A DNA stretch of 25,563 nucleotides from Patescibacteria group bacterium (lineage in GTDB: Bacteria > Patescibacteriota > Microgenomatia > Daviesbacterales > UBA10151). This document shows, in pieces, positions 13,935 to 21,449 of the stretch. The first letter of the stretch is position 1, and every line of letters starts with the position of its first letter. The stretch covers positions 1 through 25,563 of the forward strand of contig JAHIUE010000049.1 of NCBI GenBank assembly GCA_018817205.1, given 5' to 3'. The position numbers were made by a program, and so were the translations under genes. The notes below the pieces were generated by a model. It was not told the origin of the DNA. It searched no databases and saw only the letters and a list, made by a program, of their open reading frames with translations.

Positions 13935-14951
13935 ATGGGAATCAAAAACTTAACGATTGTAACTTTAGGTTCTCACTCGGCCCTGCAAATCCTCAAAGGG
14001 GCAAAAGACGAAGGGTTTAAAACTGCTGTTGTAGCAACTTCCGATAGAATTCCTCTTTATAAATCTTACGATAATTTCATTGATGAGATTTTAGAAATTG
14101 ACTCCTGGGAAAGTTTTCCCAAGATAGAAAAGCAATTATTAAAGCGAAACGCCATTATTATTCCTCACGGATCATATGTTGCATATTTGGGTATGGAAAA
14201 AAACAAAAATATGAAGGTGGCTTATTTTGGAAATAAGAAGGTTTTGGACTGGGAAGAAAACCGCAAAATGCAAAGATCCTGGATGGAGCAGGCAGGGATA
14301 AAAGTGCCGCACCGTTTCAGAAGGGGTGATAAAATCGACCGGCCGGTAATTGTAAAATCTTATGGTGCTGCCGGCGGAAAAGGTTATTTTACTGCCACAA
14401 ACCAAAAAGAATTTGACGAAAAATTAAAAAATTACGAAGAGGCGCGATTTATTGTTCAGGAATACGTGATTGGTGTTCCGGTTTATTTCCATTTTTTCTA
14501 TTCCCCATTAACTAAAAAAGTTGAGCTTATGAGTGTTGATAAGCGCTATGAAACTAATGTTGATTCACTCGGTCGTATCCCTGCCAAAAATCAAAGGGGT
14601 TTAAACATAGAACCGTCATTTGAAGTGGTTGCCAATATACCTTTGGCAGTTAGAGAGTCGTTACTTCCGCAGGCTTTGTCAATGGCGGAAAGAGTAGTGG
14701 AAGAAAGCCAAAAACTTATGCCGCCTAAAGGTTTATTCGGGCCATTCTGTTTGGAGACAATCATCACCTCAACAGAAGAAATCTATATAATTGAAATCTC
14801 GGCCCGTATTGTTGCGGGAACCAATTGTTTCATTGATGGTTCGCCTTACACCTATTTATTATATGGTGAGCCAATGTCAACAGGAAGAAGGATTGCCAGG
14901 GAAATTAAAAATGCAATTAAGAAAAACAAATTAAAGGAGGTATTGGATTGA
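13935..14951 (+). CDS. purP: PurP, formate-dependent AICAR formylating ligase (archaeal type)
   Basis: PurP uses formate and ATP to convert AICAR to FAICAR, replacing the folate-dependent transformylase in many archaea. The 338-residue protein matches Methanocaldococcus jannaschii PurP throughout as remembered: VTLGSHSALQILKGAKDEGF (AICAR-binding N-terminus), IIPHGSYVAYLG, AYFGNKKVL, the ATP-grasp loop KSYGAAGGKGYF at 141-152, VDKRYETNVDSLGRIPAKNQ, LFGPFCLE and EISARIVAGTN with the metal-binding acid. The key loops are intact, so it is probably active. It heads operon B as a leaderless gene, and its stop overlaps the start of a second PurP by one base. A PurP in a bacterial genome suggests transfer from archaea or deep shared ancestry (inference). 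Confidence 0.93.
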   Translation: MGIKNLTIVTLGSHSALQILKGAKDEGFKTAVVATSDRIPLYKSYDNFIDEILEIDSWESFPKIEKQLLKRNAIIIPHGSYVAYLGMEKNKNMKVAYFGNKKVLDWEENRKMQRSWMEQAGIKVPHRFRRGDKIDRPVIVKSYGAAGGKGYFTATNQKEFDEKLKNYEEARFIVQEYVIGVPVYFHFFYSPLTKKVELMSVDKRYETNVDSLGRIPAKNQRGLNIEPSFEVVANIPLAVRESLLPQALSMAERVVEESQKLMPPKGLFGPFCLETIITSTEEIYIIEISARIVAGTNCFIDGSPYTYLLYGEPMSTGRRIAREIKNAIKKNKLKEVLD

Positions 14952-16036
14952 TGAAAGATTATACAATTGCTGTGTTGGGATCACACTCTGCTTTGGATGT
15001 TTGCCGCGGAGCAAAAGATCTGGGATTTAGAACTTTGGTAATTGTACAAAAAGGCAGGGATAAAACTTATTCTAAATATTTCAAAAGCCGAGCTTCACTC
15101 GGATGCGTTGACGAAGTAATTACCTTAGAGAAATTTGCCGATATCTTAAAACCTGAAATACAAAAACAATTAATAAAAAGAAACTGCATTTTTATTCCGC
15201 ACAGATCCTTTGAAGTTTACATTAATGATTACAATGCCATTGAGAAAAAATTCAAGGTGCCGATGTTTGGAAACAGGTTTTTACTGAAAGCGGAAGAACG
15301 GGGCGTAAAACCAAACCAGTATGATTTGCTTGACGAGGCAAAAATCCGCTATCCCAAACAATTTAAGAATCCGAAAGATATAGATAGGTTATGTATTGTT
15401 AAAGTTTTGGAAAAAGAAAGAGGTTTTGAGAGGAATTTCCAATTAGTTAGTTCGGGTGATGAATTTTATAGAAAACGAGAAAAGGCAATAAAAATGGGGA
15501 AAGCAACAAAAGAAGCATTTAAAAATGTTGTGATTGAAGAATTTATTGCTGGTGTGCAGGTAAATTTTAATTTCTTTTACGACCCAATAAATGATAGATT
15601 GGAATTGATTGGGACTGATACCAGAAGACAGACTAATATTGATGGGTTTCAGAAATTGGATCCGGATAATGCGAAACTTGTCTGGAAAAGAACAGGCGTT
15701 AAATGGGAAGAAGCAGGACATATTGCTGTTACAGTTTTAGAGTCAATGTTAGAACAAGCTTTCGAACTTGGCGAAAAATTCGTCAAAGCGACTCAACAAC
15801 TGGTACGCCCCGGAGTCATAGGACCATTTGGACTTCAGTCAATGATAATACCTGGCCCGCCGAAAAAGGAAATAATTGTTTTTGATGTTTCCCCCCGTAT
15901 GCCTGGAAGTCCGGGAATATTTGCTACGCCGTATAGTGGATATCTATACGGAGAAAATTTAAGCATGGGCAAAAGGGTAGCAATAGAAATTAGGCAAGCT
16001 TTAGAAAAAGGAGAACTGAAAAAAATATTAACATGA
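14951..16036 (+). CDS. PurP paralogue (PurP2-like), probably altered in ATP binding
   Basis: The 361-residue protein is a clear relative of the upstream PurP: VLGSHSALDVCRGAKDLGF, FIPHRSFEVY, PMFGNRFLL, TDTRRQTNIDG, VIGPFGLQS and LSMGKRVAIEIR line up in order. It differs at important places. The Gly-rich ATP loop of PurP is replaced by LEKERGFERNF (about residues 153-163), PHGS by PHRS, DKRYE by DTRRQ, and the metal-site segment by DVSPRMPGSPGIF. It may be a second subunit, a regulatory partner or an enzyme for a related substrate. Paired PurP paralogues are known in archaea. AAGGAGG at 14934-14940 precedes the ATG by ten bases. A TTG at 14948, with closer spacing, is an alternative start adding one residue. 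Confidence 0.85.
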   Translation: MKDYTIAVLGSHSALDVCRGAKDLGFRTLVIVQKGRDKTYSKYFKSRASLGCVDEVITLEKFADILKPEIQKQLIKRNCIFIPHRSFEVYINDYNAIEKKFKVPMFGNRFLLKAEERGVKPNQYDLLDEAKIRYPKQFKNPKDIDRLCIVKVLEKERGFERNFQLVSSGDEFYRKREKAIKMGKATKEAFKNVVIEEFIAGVQVNFNFFYDPINDRLELIGTDTRRQTNIDGFQKLDPDNAKLVWKRTGVKWEEAGHIAVTVLESMLEQAFELGEKFVKATQQLVRPGVIGPFGLQSMIIPGPPKKEIIVFDVSPRMPGSPGIFATPYSGYLYGENLSMGKRVAIEIRQALEKGELKKILT

Positions 16037-17535
16037 AAAAATATGCCCTGGTTAGTGTTTATGATAAAGAAGGGATTGTTGATTTTGCAAAAGTTTTACA
16101 AAAATTAGGTTATGTAATTATTTCCACCGGCGGCACATTTAATGCATTAAAAGAAGCAGGAATAAAAGTTACACCAATTGATGAAATTACCGGCAACCCT
16201 AGGGACTGCTTTGACGGCAGGATGAAAACCATAAGTTTTCAAATCGAGTCGGGAATTTTATTTGATAGAAAAAATCCCAATCATATTAAACAGGCAAAGA
16301 ATTTAAAAGTTCCGCAAATAGATATTGTGGTTTGCAATCTTTATCCGTTTGAACAAAAACCCGGAATAGAAACAATTGATGTTGGAGGCCCAACAATGAT
16401 TCGGGCGGCTGCTAAAAATTATAAATCTGTGCGGGTTTTGGTTGACCCAAGAGACTACAAAGAAGCATTCAACAAGTCAAGACAAGAGTTGGCAGCAAAA
16501 GCTTTTTACCATCTTTCATTTTACGATTCCCAAATAGGTAAGTATTTCGGTACGGAGAAATTTCCTGAAGAATTAACTATTCCTCTTAGAAAAACCAATG
16601 TCCTGCGCTACGGGGAAAATCCGCATCAGAGCGGTGCTTTATATTTAATTCCAAAAACCAATTATCCTCTGGGTAAATTAAAACATCTTTGGGGCAGGGA
16701 ATTATCCGGAACAAATATTGGGGATATATCTGCCGGACTGGAGGCTGTCATGCAATTTAAAGAATCGGCTGCTTGTGTTATTAAACACATGTCACCTTGT
16801 GGTATTGCTACAGGCGTGGATGCCAATAAAGCCTTATACTTTGCCATTGAAGCAGATCCCGTATCCGCCTTTGGAGGGGTGATAGTTCTAAACAGAACAA
16901 TGGATCTTGCAGCCGCCAAAAATGTAGCAACTTTCAAAAACGAACGGGAAGAAAATATTGATATTGTGGCTGTACCTTCTGTTACTGCCGATGCTTTGGA
17001 GCTTTTGAAAAAAGTCAGAAAGAGCATGGGGGTTTATACTTTTGGAAATATCCCAGATAAAAGAAGCGAGAAATGGGACCTGAAATATTTTGCCGGGGCT
17101 GTACTTTTGCAGGATTTTGATGATAATGTTGAAAAAAGTTTTAAGGATTGGGAAATAGTAACCAAGAAAAAGCCAACTGCCAAACAACTGGAACAAATGG
17201 AATTCGGGTTTAAATGTGTGAAAGCTGCCAAGTCTAATACTGTGTTGGTGGTTGATAAAAATATCCCTATGACTCGGGGAATTGGTTCCGGACAAACTTC
17301 AAGAATTGGCGCAACCAGGATTGCTTTGGAGCAGGCGAAAGAATATGATAAAGACGGTATTCTAATAAGCGATAGCTTTTTCCCGTTTGAAGATTCGGTT
17401 GAGTTGGCAGCAAAATGCGGGATCGGGGCTATTTTAGAACAAGGCGGGTCGGTAAATGATAAAGCTTCGATTGAAGCGGCTGATAAAAATGGAATTCCAA
17501 TGGTATTTACCGGAAGGAGGGCATTTAGACACTGA
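16033..17535 (+). CDS. purH: Bifunctional AICAR transformylase / IMP cyclohydrolase
   Basis: PurH formylates AICAR with 10-formyl-THF and closes FAICAR to IMP. The 500-residue protein is full length. The cyclohydrolase domain (to about residue 190) has ALVSVYDKEGIVDFAK, ISTGGTFNAL and IDVGGPTMIRAAAKNY. Its usual GRVKTLHPKxHGG signature reads GRMKTISFQIESG, keeping the Lys but losing the His-Pro and HGG. The transformylase domain has LRYGENPHQSG, IKHMSPCGIATG with the catalytic Lys-His, DPVSAFGGVIV, GIGSGQTSRIGATRIAL and a C-terminal VFTGRRAFRH. Both activities look possible, so its formyl transfer duplicates PurP. It overlaps purP2 by 4 bases and purB by 1. AAAGGAG lies 19 bases upstream, too far to be a clear ribosome site. 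Confidence 0.95.
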   Translation: MKKYALVSVYDKEGIVDFAKVLQKLGYVIISTGGTFNALKEAGIKVTPIDEITGNPRDCFDGRMKTISFQIESGILFDRKNPNHIKQAKNLKVPQIDIVVCNLYPFEQKPGIETIDVGGPTMIRAAAKNYKSVRVLVDPRDYKEAFNKSRQELAAKAFYHLSFYDSQIGKYFGTEKFPEELTIPLRKTNVLRYGENPHQSGALYLIPKTNYPLGKLKHLWGRELSGTNIGDISAGLEAVMQFKESAACVIKHMSPCGIATGVDANKALYFAIEADPVSAFGGVIVLNRTMDLAAAKNVATFKNEREENIDIVAVPSVTADALELLKKVRKSMGVYTFGNIPDKRSEKWDLKYFAGAVLLQDFDDNVEKSFKDWEIVTKKKPTAKQLEQMEFGFKCVKAAKSNTVLVVDKNIPMTRGIGSGQTSRIGATRIALEQAKEYDKDGILISDSFFPFEDSVELAAKCGIGAILEQGGSVNDKASIEAADKNGIPMVFTGRRAFRH

Positions 17536-18860
17536 TGAAAGATTTTAAAAATTATACATCCGTATTTTCTTGGAGATATGGATCGGAAGAAATGAGAAAA
17601 ATTTTCTCCGAAGAGAATAAATATAAACTTTGGAGAAAAATTTGGGTAGCTCTCGCCAGGGCAGAGGCAAAGACGGGTCTTGTTTCCAAAGAAGAGCTGT
17701 CTGATTTAGAGAAAAACGAGAGCAATATTGATATTGAGAGGATTTGGGAGATCGAAAAAGATACGGCTCATGATGTGGTAGCTGCCATTAAAGAATTTGC
17801 AGAGAAAGCAAAAATTGGCGGAGGAAAAATCCACCTCGGCGCAACCTCAATGGATATTTCAGACAACGCCGAAACTATCAGGATTTTGAAAGCCTTAAAT
17901 TTAATCGAAGAAAACCTGAAAAAATTACTAAAAGAATTTGCCGCAAAAATTGAGAAATACGCAGACACTCCTTGCATGGGTTATACACATCTCCAGCCGG
18001 CAGAACCAACAACATTGGGTTACAGATTTGCTTTTTATGCACAGGATTTATTATTAGACTTGGAGCTTTTGCAGTTTGTGAAAAAGAATTTAAAAAGCAA
18101 AGGAATAAAGGGGGCGGTCGGGACTTCCGCCAGCTATGTTAATCTGCTTGATGAGGAGAAAGCAGTAATGCTGGAAACAGAAGTTATGAAAGATCTGGAG
18201 ATTGAGGCGGCGCCAATTACAAACCAAACTTCTCCAAGAAAAATAGAATTCTGGGTAGCCAACTTACTTGCATCCGTTGCCCAGTCTTTATGTAAATTTG
18301 CTTTTGATTTGAGAATTATGCAGTCACCCGGTTTCGGAGAGTGGCAGGAGCCATTTGGTAAAAATCAGGTCGGCTCATCCGCCATGCCTTTTAAGAAAAA
18401 CCCCATAAAATCCGAACAGATTTGTTCTTTGGCAAGACTTGTTGTTAATTTATCAAGAGTTTCCTGGGATAATGCCTCCCATATGCTGCTTGAAAGAACT
18501 CTAGATGACAGCGCAAATAGAAGAGTGGTAGTTCCTGAAATGTTTTTATCGGTTGATGAGATGTTGTCATCTGCAATAAAAATTGCAAGCGGTTTGATTA
18601 TTAATAATGAACAGATTAGCCAAAATCTAAATAAATACTGGATCCAGTCAATGAGTGAAGTTATTATGGTAAAACTTGTACAAAAAGGCATGAACAGACA
18701 AAAAGCTCATGAGCTTTTGAGAAAAATTGCCATGGAGGGTGGTGACCCAAGAAAAGAACTGTCCAAAGATGATTCAGATTCGATAATGGATGCCAAAAAT
18801 CATATTGGTAATGCTCCCCAAAAAGCTTTAGAATTAGCAGGAAAAATAAAGAAATTATGA
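17535..18860 (+). CDS. purB: Adenylosuccinate lyase
   Basis: PurB cleaves fumarate from SAICAR and from adenylosuccinate, so it serves both the IMP pathway and the AMP branch. The 441-residue protein of the fumarase/aspartase superfamily shows DTAHDVVAAI (substrate-binding His), HLGATSMDISDNA, GYTHLQPAEPTTLG with the general acid His, and the signature GSSAMPFKKNPIKSE with the catalytic Ser in the flexible loop (about residues 277-291). Length is typical. It shares one base with the purH stop (TGATG), and a GGAAGGAGGG stretch ends 13 bases before its ATG. It overlaps purE by four bases. No missing residues are evident. Confidence 0.96.
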   Translation: MKDFKNYTSVFSWRYGSEEMRKIFSEENKYKLWRKIWVALARAEAKTGLVSKEELSDLEKNESNIDIERIWEIEKDTAHDVVAAIKEFAEKAKIGGGKIHLGATSMDISDNAETIRILKALNLIEENLKKLLKEFAAKIEKYADTPCMGYTHLQPAEPTTLGYRFAFYAQDLLLDLELLQFVKKNLKSKGIKGAVGTSASYVNLLDEEKAVMLETEVMKDLEIEAAPITNQTSPRKIEFWVANLLASVAQSLCKFAFDLRIMQSPGFGEWQEPFGKNQVGSSAMPFKKNPIKSEQICSLARLVVNLSRVSWDNASHMLLERTLDDSANRRVVVPEMFLSVDEMLSSAIKIASGLIINNEQISQNLNKYWIQSMSEVIMVKLVQKGMNRQKAHELLRKIAMEGGDPRKELSKDDSDSIMDAKNHIGNAPQKALELAGKIKKL

Positions 18861-19336
18861 ATAAAAAAGTTTTGATAATTTGTGGTTCTGATTCTGATTT
18901 GCCTGTGATGAATGATACAAAAAAAGTTCTGGAAGAGTTTGGTGTTGAATATGATATTACAATTTCTTCCGCCCATAGATCCCCTGAAAGAACAAAGCAA
19001 CTAGTGGAAAAAGCCAAAGAAGATGGAGTAAAAGTTATTATTGCCTCGGCAGGAATGGCAGCCCATTTGGCCGGAGTAGTGGCAGGGCAGTTTTCCTTGC
19101 CGGTTATCGGCGTACCAATTCAAAGCGGAGCACTTTCCGGTATAGATGCACTGCTTTCTACAATGCAAATGCCGCCCGGAGTTCCTGTTGCCACAGTTGC
19201 CATTAATGGGGCAAAAAATGCCGGAATTTTAGCCGTACAAATTTTGGCAACCAGTGATTCCGAGTTAGAAAATAAATTGGTTGAATACAAAAAGAAACTT
19301 GCTGAAGGCGTAGAATCAAAAGCCCGGAAATTGTAA
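18857..19336 (+). CDS. purE: N5-CAIR mutase / AIR carboxylase catalytic subunit
   Basis: The 159-residue protein has the PurE motifs ICGSDSDLPVMN at 9-20, ISSAHRSPERT with the catalytic His, ASAGMAAHLAGVVAG and STMQMPPGVPVATVAI. The SAHR form fits class I PurE, which normally rearranges N5-CAIR made by PurK. No purK is present in this window. Either it lies elsewhere, or this PurE carboxylates AIR directly with CO2, as inferred for archaea lacking PurK. It starts in an ATGA overlap with purB and ends immediately before the purC start. Confidence 0.94.
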   Translation: MNKKVLIICGSDSDLPVMNDTKKVLEEFGVEYDITISSAHRSPERTKQLVEKAKEDGVKVIIASAGMAAHLAGVVAGQFSLPVIGVPIQSGALSGIDALLSTMQMPPGVPVATVAINGAKNAGILAVQILATSDSELENKLVEYKKKLAEGVESKARKL

Positions 19337-20272
19337 ATGATGAGTGTTCTAAAAACTATAAATATTCCCAATTTAGGTAAAAAGCATCAGGGAAAAGTCC
19401 GCGATAGTTATAAACTCAACGGTAAAAGAATAATTATTACAACCGACAGGCAATCTGCTTTTGATAAAGTTTTAGGTTTTATTCCGTTTAAAGGTCAAGT
19501 TTTAACAGCCATCTCCGTATTCTGGTTTGATAAAACAAAAGATATTATAGACAATCATCTTATTGCGCAACCGGACCCAAATGTATTACTGGTTAAAAAC
19601 TGCCAAGTCATCCCCATTGAAATGGTAGTAAGAGGTTATATTACCGGTGTGACTGATACTTCCATCTGGGGATCTTATGAAAAAGGGGAAAGGGTAATTT
19701 ATGGAATTAAATTTCCGGATGACTTGGAGAAAAATCAGAAATTGCCAAAGCCGGTTGTAACTCCTACTACAAAAGCAGACAAAGGGCATGATGAAAGATT
19801 AACTGAAAAAGAAATCCTCAAGAGGCGGATTATCTCTCCAAAAATCTGGAAACAAATGAAAACTGCCGCATTGGCGCTTTTTAAAAGGGGACAGGAAATA
19901 TGCAGCAGCGCAGGGATAATTTTAGTTGATACAAAATATGAATTTGGTCTGGATGAGGAAGGAAAACTGGTTTTAGTTGATGAAATACACACCCCCGACT
20001 CCTCAAGATACTGGGTTATGAAAACCTACAAAGAAAGATTTAAAAAAGGGCTGGAGCCGGAAAATTACGATAAAGAACCGCTTCGGATATGGTTTAAAGA
20101 ACATGGATATGCAGGGAAAGGAAAAATCCCCAAAATGCCCCCTGAGTTTATTACCAAAATGAGCAATCTTTATATTGGGATTTACGAGCGTATCACCGGC
20201 CAAAAATTTATTCCTGATAAATCAAAAAATGTCAGCCAAAGAATTAAGAAGAATCTCTCCACAATTATCTAA
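19337..20272 (+). CDS. purC: SAICAR synthetase
   Basis: PurC joins CAIR and aspartate with ATP. The 311-residue protein is of the longer type, closer to yeast ADE1 (about 300 residues) than to the roughly 240-residue E. coli form. Motifs: HQGKVRDSYKLNGKRIIITTD, EMVVRGYITG, TPTTKADKGHDE, and VDEIHTPDSSRYW with metal-binding acids. The first codon directly follows the purE TAA. A second ATG is the next codon, so the true start could be one residue later. It ends operon B. The stop region overlaps the convergent GNAT gene by four bases, and no hairpin terminator is visible. Confidence 0.96.
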   Translation: MMSVLKTINIPNLGKKHQGKVRDSYKLNGKRIIITTDRQSAFDKVLGFIPFKGQVLTAISVFWFDKTKDIIDNHLIAQPDPNVLLVKNCQVIPIEMVVRGYITGVTDTSIWGSYEKGERVIYGIKFPDDLEKNQKLPKPVVTPTTKADKGHDERLTEKEILKRRIISPKIWKQMKTAALALFKRGQEICSSAGIILVDTKYEFGLDEEGKLVLVDEIHTPDSSRYWVMKTYKERFKKGLEPENYDKEPLRIWFKEHGYAGKGKIPKMPPEFITKMSNLYIGIYERITGQKFIPDKSKNVSQRIKKNLSTII

Positions 20273-20823
20273 ACTTTTTTGTACATATAGATATGGTCTA
20301 TAAATTTACCCTTACGGATTAAGCTTTTAGGTAAGACACCGAATTCGACAAATCCCATACTTTCATATAATTTCTTAGCAATAGAATTGTTTCCGAATAC
20401 CCCAAGAGTTATTATTTTTAAGTCTTTCAAATTCTTTCCCGTTTCTTTAAGTACTGCTTTCGTGAGAAGTTTACCAATGCCTTCGCCTCTAAAATCTTTA
20501 GCAAGTGAAATACCAAAGTTGCCGATATATTTTTCGGCTTTATCCCTCATACTTACTCCGGATATTCCAATGAGCTTGTTACTAGCGAAAGCGAATAATT
20601 GAATTGCTTTTCTTTCGGAAATCTTATTTATTTCTCCCTCAAGCCATTTTTCTTCATTTTCTAAAGTTACTTCTTCCCCCTGAAAAAGAATAAAAGTTTT
20701 TTCTTTGGAAAGCGTATTGATATATTCCCACGCTGATTTGAGATCATCTTTAGCAGGATAGCGAAAGATGATTTGTCTGCCTGATTTTGATTTACCCTGA
20801 AAAACAATTTTTCCCGGTTTCAT
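20269..20823 (-). CDS. GNAT family N-acetyltransferase
   Basis: The 184-residue protein has the GNAT fold pattern: LIGISGVSMRDKAEKYIGNFGISLAKDF covers the central strands, the acetyl-CoA motif RGEGIGKLL (about residues 114-122) matches R/QxxGxG/A, and LGVFGNNSIAKKLYESMGFVEFG is the conserved C-terminal strand-helix. It resembles RimJ/RimL-like and small-molecule acetyltransferases, but the substrate cannot be named. It reads toward purC and is divergent from the PaaX-like gene across 78 bases containing the 27-bp regulatory element. It might therefore be co-regulated with that gene. No purine link is evident in the protein itself. Confidence 0.88.
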   Translation of the reverse strand: MKPGKIVFQGKSKSGRQIIFRYPAKDDLKSAWEYINTLSKEKTFILFQGEEVTLENEEKWLEGEINKISERKAIQLFAFASNKLIGISGVSMRDKAEKYIGNFGISLAKDFRGEGIGKLLTKAVLKETGKNLKDLKIITLGVFGNNSIAKKLYESMGFVEFGVLPKSLIRKGKFIDHIYMYKKV

Positions 20824-20831
20824 ACGATCTT

Positions 20832-20840
20832 ATTGTACCA
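20832..20840 (-). promoter_or_regulatory. Extended -10 promoter of the GNAT gene
   Basis: On the minus strand TGGTACAAT is an extended -10 ending eight bases before the GNAT ATG, implying a very short or absent leader. The -35 position falls on the CTAAAG/CTTTAG inverted repeat (20846-20860), so a protein bound to the nearby 27-bp element could affect it. Confidence 0.55.
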
Positions 20841-20854
20841 TGAAACTAAAGATA

Positions 20855-20881
20855 CTTTAGCAAAACTTGACGATCGTTAAA
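20855..20881 (+). promoter_or_regulatory. Putative operator, copy 1 (27-bp element upstream of the PaaX-like gene)
   Basis: The element reads CTTTAGC, five variable bases, then TTGACGATCGTTAAA. The core contains the perfect palindrome ACGATCGT (20870-20877) and covers the TTGACG -35 of the PaaX-like gene. An inverted copy with the same spacing lies at 21408-21434, beyond the gene's 3' end. A CTAAAG at 20846-20851 makes an additional inverted repeat with CTTTAG. The position suggests repression of the PaaX-like gene by its own product (inference). Confidence 0.65.
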
Positions 20882-20893
20882 ATTTGGTATAGT
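20867..20893 (+). promoter_or_regulatory. Promoter of the PaaX/Cas2-like gene
   Basis: TGGTATAGT (20885-20893) is an extended -10, and TTGACG (20867-20872) is a -35 with a short 15-base spacer. The ATG lies eight bases after the -10, so the transcript is probably nearly leaderless. The -35 is part of the palindromic operator core. Confidence 0.6.
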
Positions 20894-20901
20894 CTAAAAT
20901 T

Positions 20902-21402
20902 ATGATCCGGGAGAGAACGTTAGGATACTTTGTATTATTCGGATTGGAAAAATCTATTCAAGCTTGGGTTAGGTTTGTAGATTTTGCATATAATCCGCAT
21001 CTTGCAGGTTCTGTTTATCCAAGAAAATTTGATTATGGGGGTATGTATCAGGCGATAAAGAATTTAAGAGAAAAAGGATATATTGAGCTTGCTAAGAATG
21101 ATGAAGGAAAAATTTTAATGAAACTTACAAGTAAAGGAAAAAAAGAAATAGAAATTCATAATATTTTGAAAGATAAAAAATGGGACAACAAATGGAGAGT
21201 TGTTGTTTTTGACATACCGGAAAAACACAAAAAATTAAGGCATGCTTTAAGATGGAAACTCCGGGAATGGGAATTTATTCCTTGGCAAAAAAGCGTGTGG
21301 GTGTCGAAGAAAGACATAGTGAAACCGTTAAGAGATTTTATTAAAGAAGTTGGACTTTCCCAATGGGTAAAAGTCCTTTTAGCAGAAGATTTGAGACTTT
21401 AG
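20902..21402 (+). CDS. PaaX-like transcriptional regulator with Cas2-like C-terminal domain
   Basis: The 166-residue protein has a basic N-terminal half with winged-helix character (about residues 1-90: GGMYQAIKNLREKGYIEL followed by a KILMKLTSKGKKEIE wing). The C-terminal half, KWRVVVFDIPEKHKKLRHALRWKLREW and KSVWVSKKDIVKPL, matches the ferredoxin-like domain shared by PaaX C-termini and Cas2. PaaX is a repressor of phenylacetate genes, and such proteins are abundant in CPR genomes, often labelled Cas2. No CRISPR array or other cas gene is present, so a regulator role is favoured. Palindromic elements overlap its promoter and lie between it and prs. The last codons form one arm of a long inverted repeat. 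Confidence 0.82.
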   Translation: MIRERTLGYFVLFGLEKSIQAWVRFVDFAYNPHLAGSVYPRKFDYGGMYQAIKNLREKGYIELAKNDEGKILMKLTSKGKKEIEIHNILKDKKWDNKWRVVVFDIPEKHKKLRHALRWKLREWEFIPWQKSVWVSKKDIVKPLRDFIKEVGLSQWVKVLLAEDLRL

Positions 21403-21449
21403 TAATATTTAACGATCGTTAACAAACGCTAAAGTCTCAAAAATCTTCT
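21384..21449. repeat. Long inverted repeat around the second operator
   Basis: TTGAGACTTTAG (21391-21402) pairs with CTAAAGTCTCAA (21429-21440). After a two-base bulge, AGAAGAT (21384-21390) pairs with ATCTTCT (21443-21449). This gives 19 base pairs with a 26-base loop that contains the palindrome at 21409-21422. The left arm encodes the last residues and stop of the PaaX-like protein. No T-run follows, so it is not a standard terminator. Confidence 0.75.
21408..21434 (-). promoter_or_regulatory. Putative operator, copy 2 (upstream of prs)
   Basis: Read on the minus strand it is CTTTAGC, five variable bases, then TTAACGATCGTTAAA. The 14-bp perfect palindrome TTAACGATCGTTAA is at 21409-21422. 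It matches copy 1 at every fixed position except one A/G. It lies 14 bases upstream of the prs -35 and could control prs. Confidence 0.65.

Noticed and set aside
15088..15102. CCGAG-CTTCA-CTCGG hairpin in purP2 as another inserted repeat
   Set aside because: It looks a little like the REP-type hairpins, but the encoded segment has the same length as in archaeal PurP, so no insertion is indicated.
20262..20290. Rho-independent terminator between purC and the GNAT gene
   Set aside because: The T-run after the purC stop has no adjacent GC-rich hairpin, and the two genes overlap by four bases.
20902..21402. Cas2 of a CRISPR-Cas system
   Set aside because: The C-terminal half is Cas2-like, but a winged-helix-type N-terminal half precedes it and there is no Cas1, other cas gene or spaced repeat array anywhere in the window. 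A PaaX-like regulator fits better.
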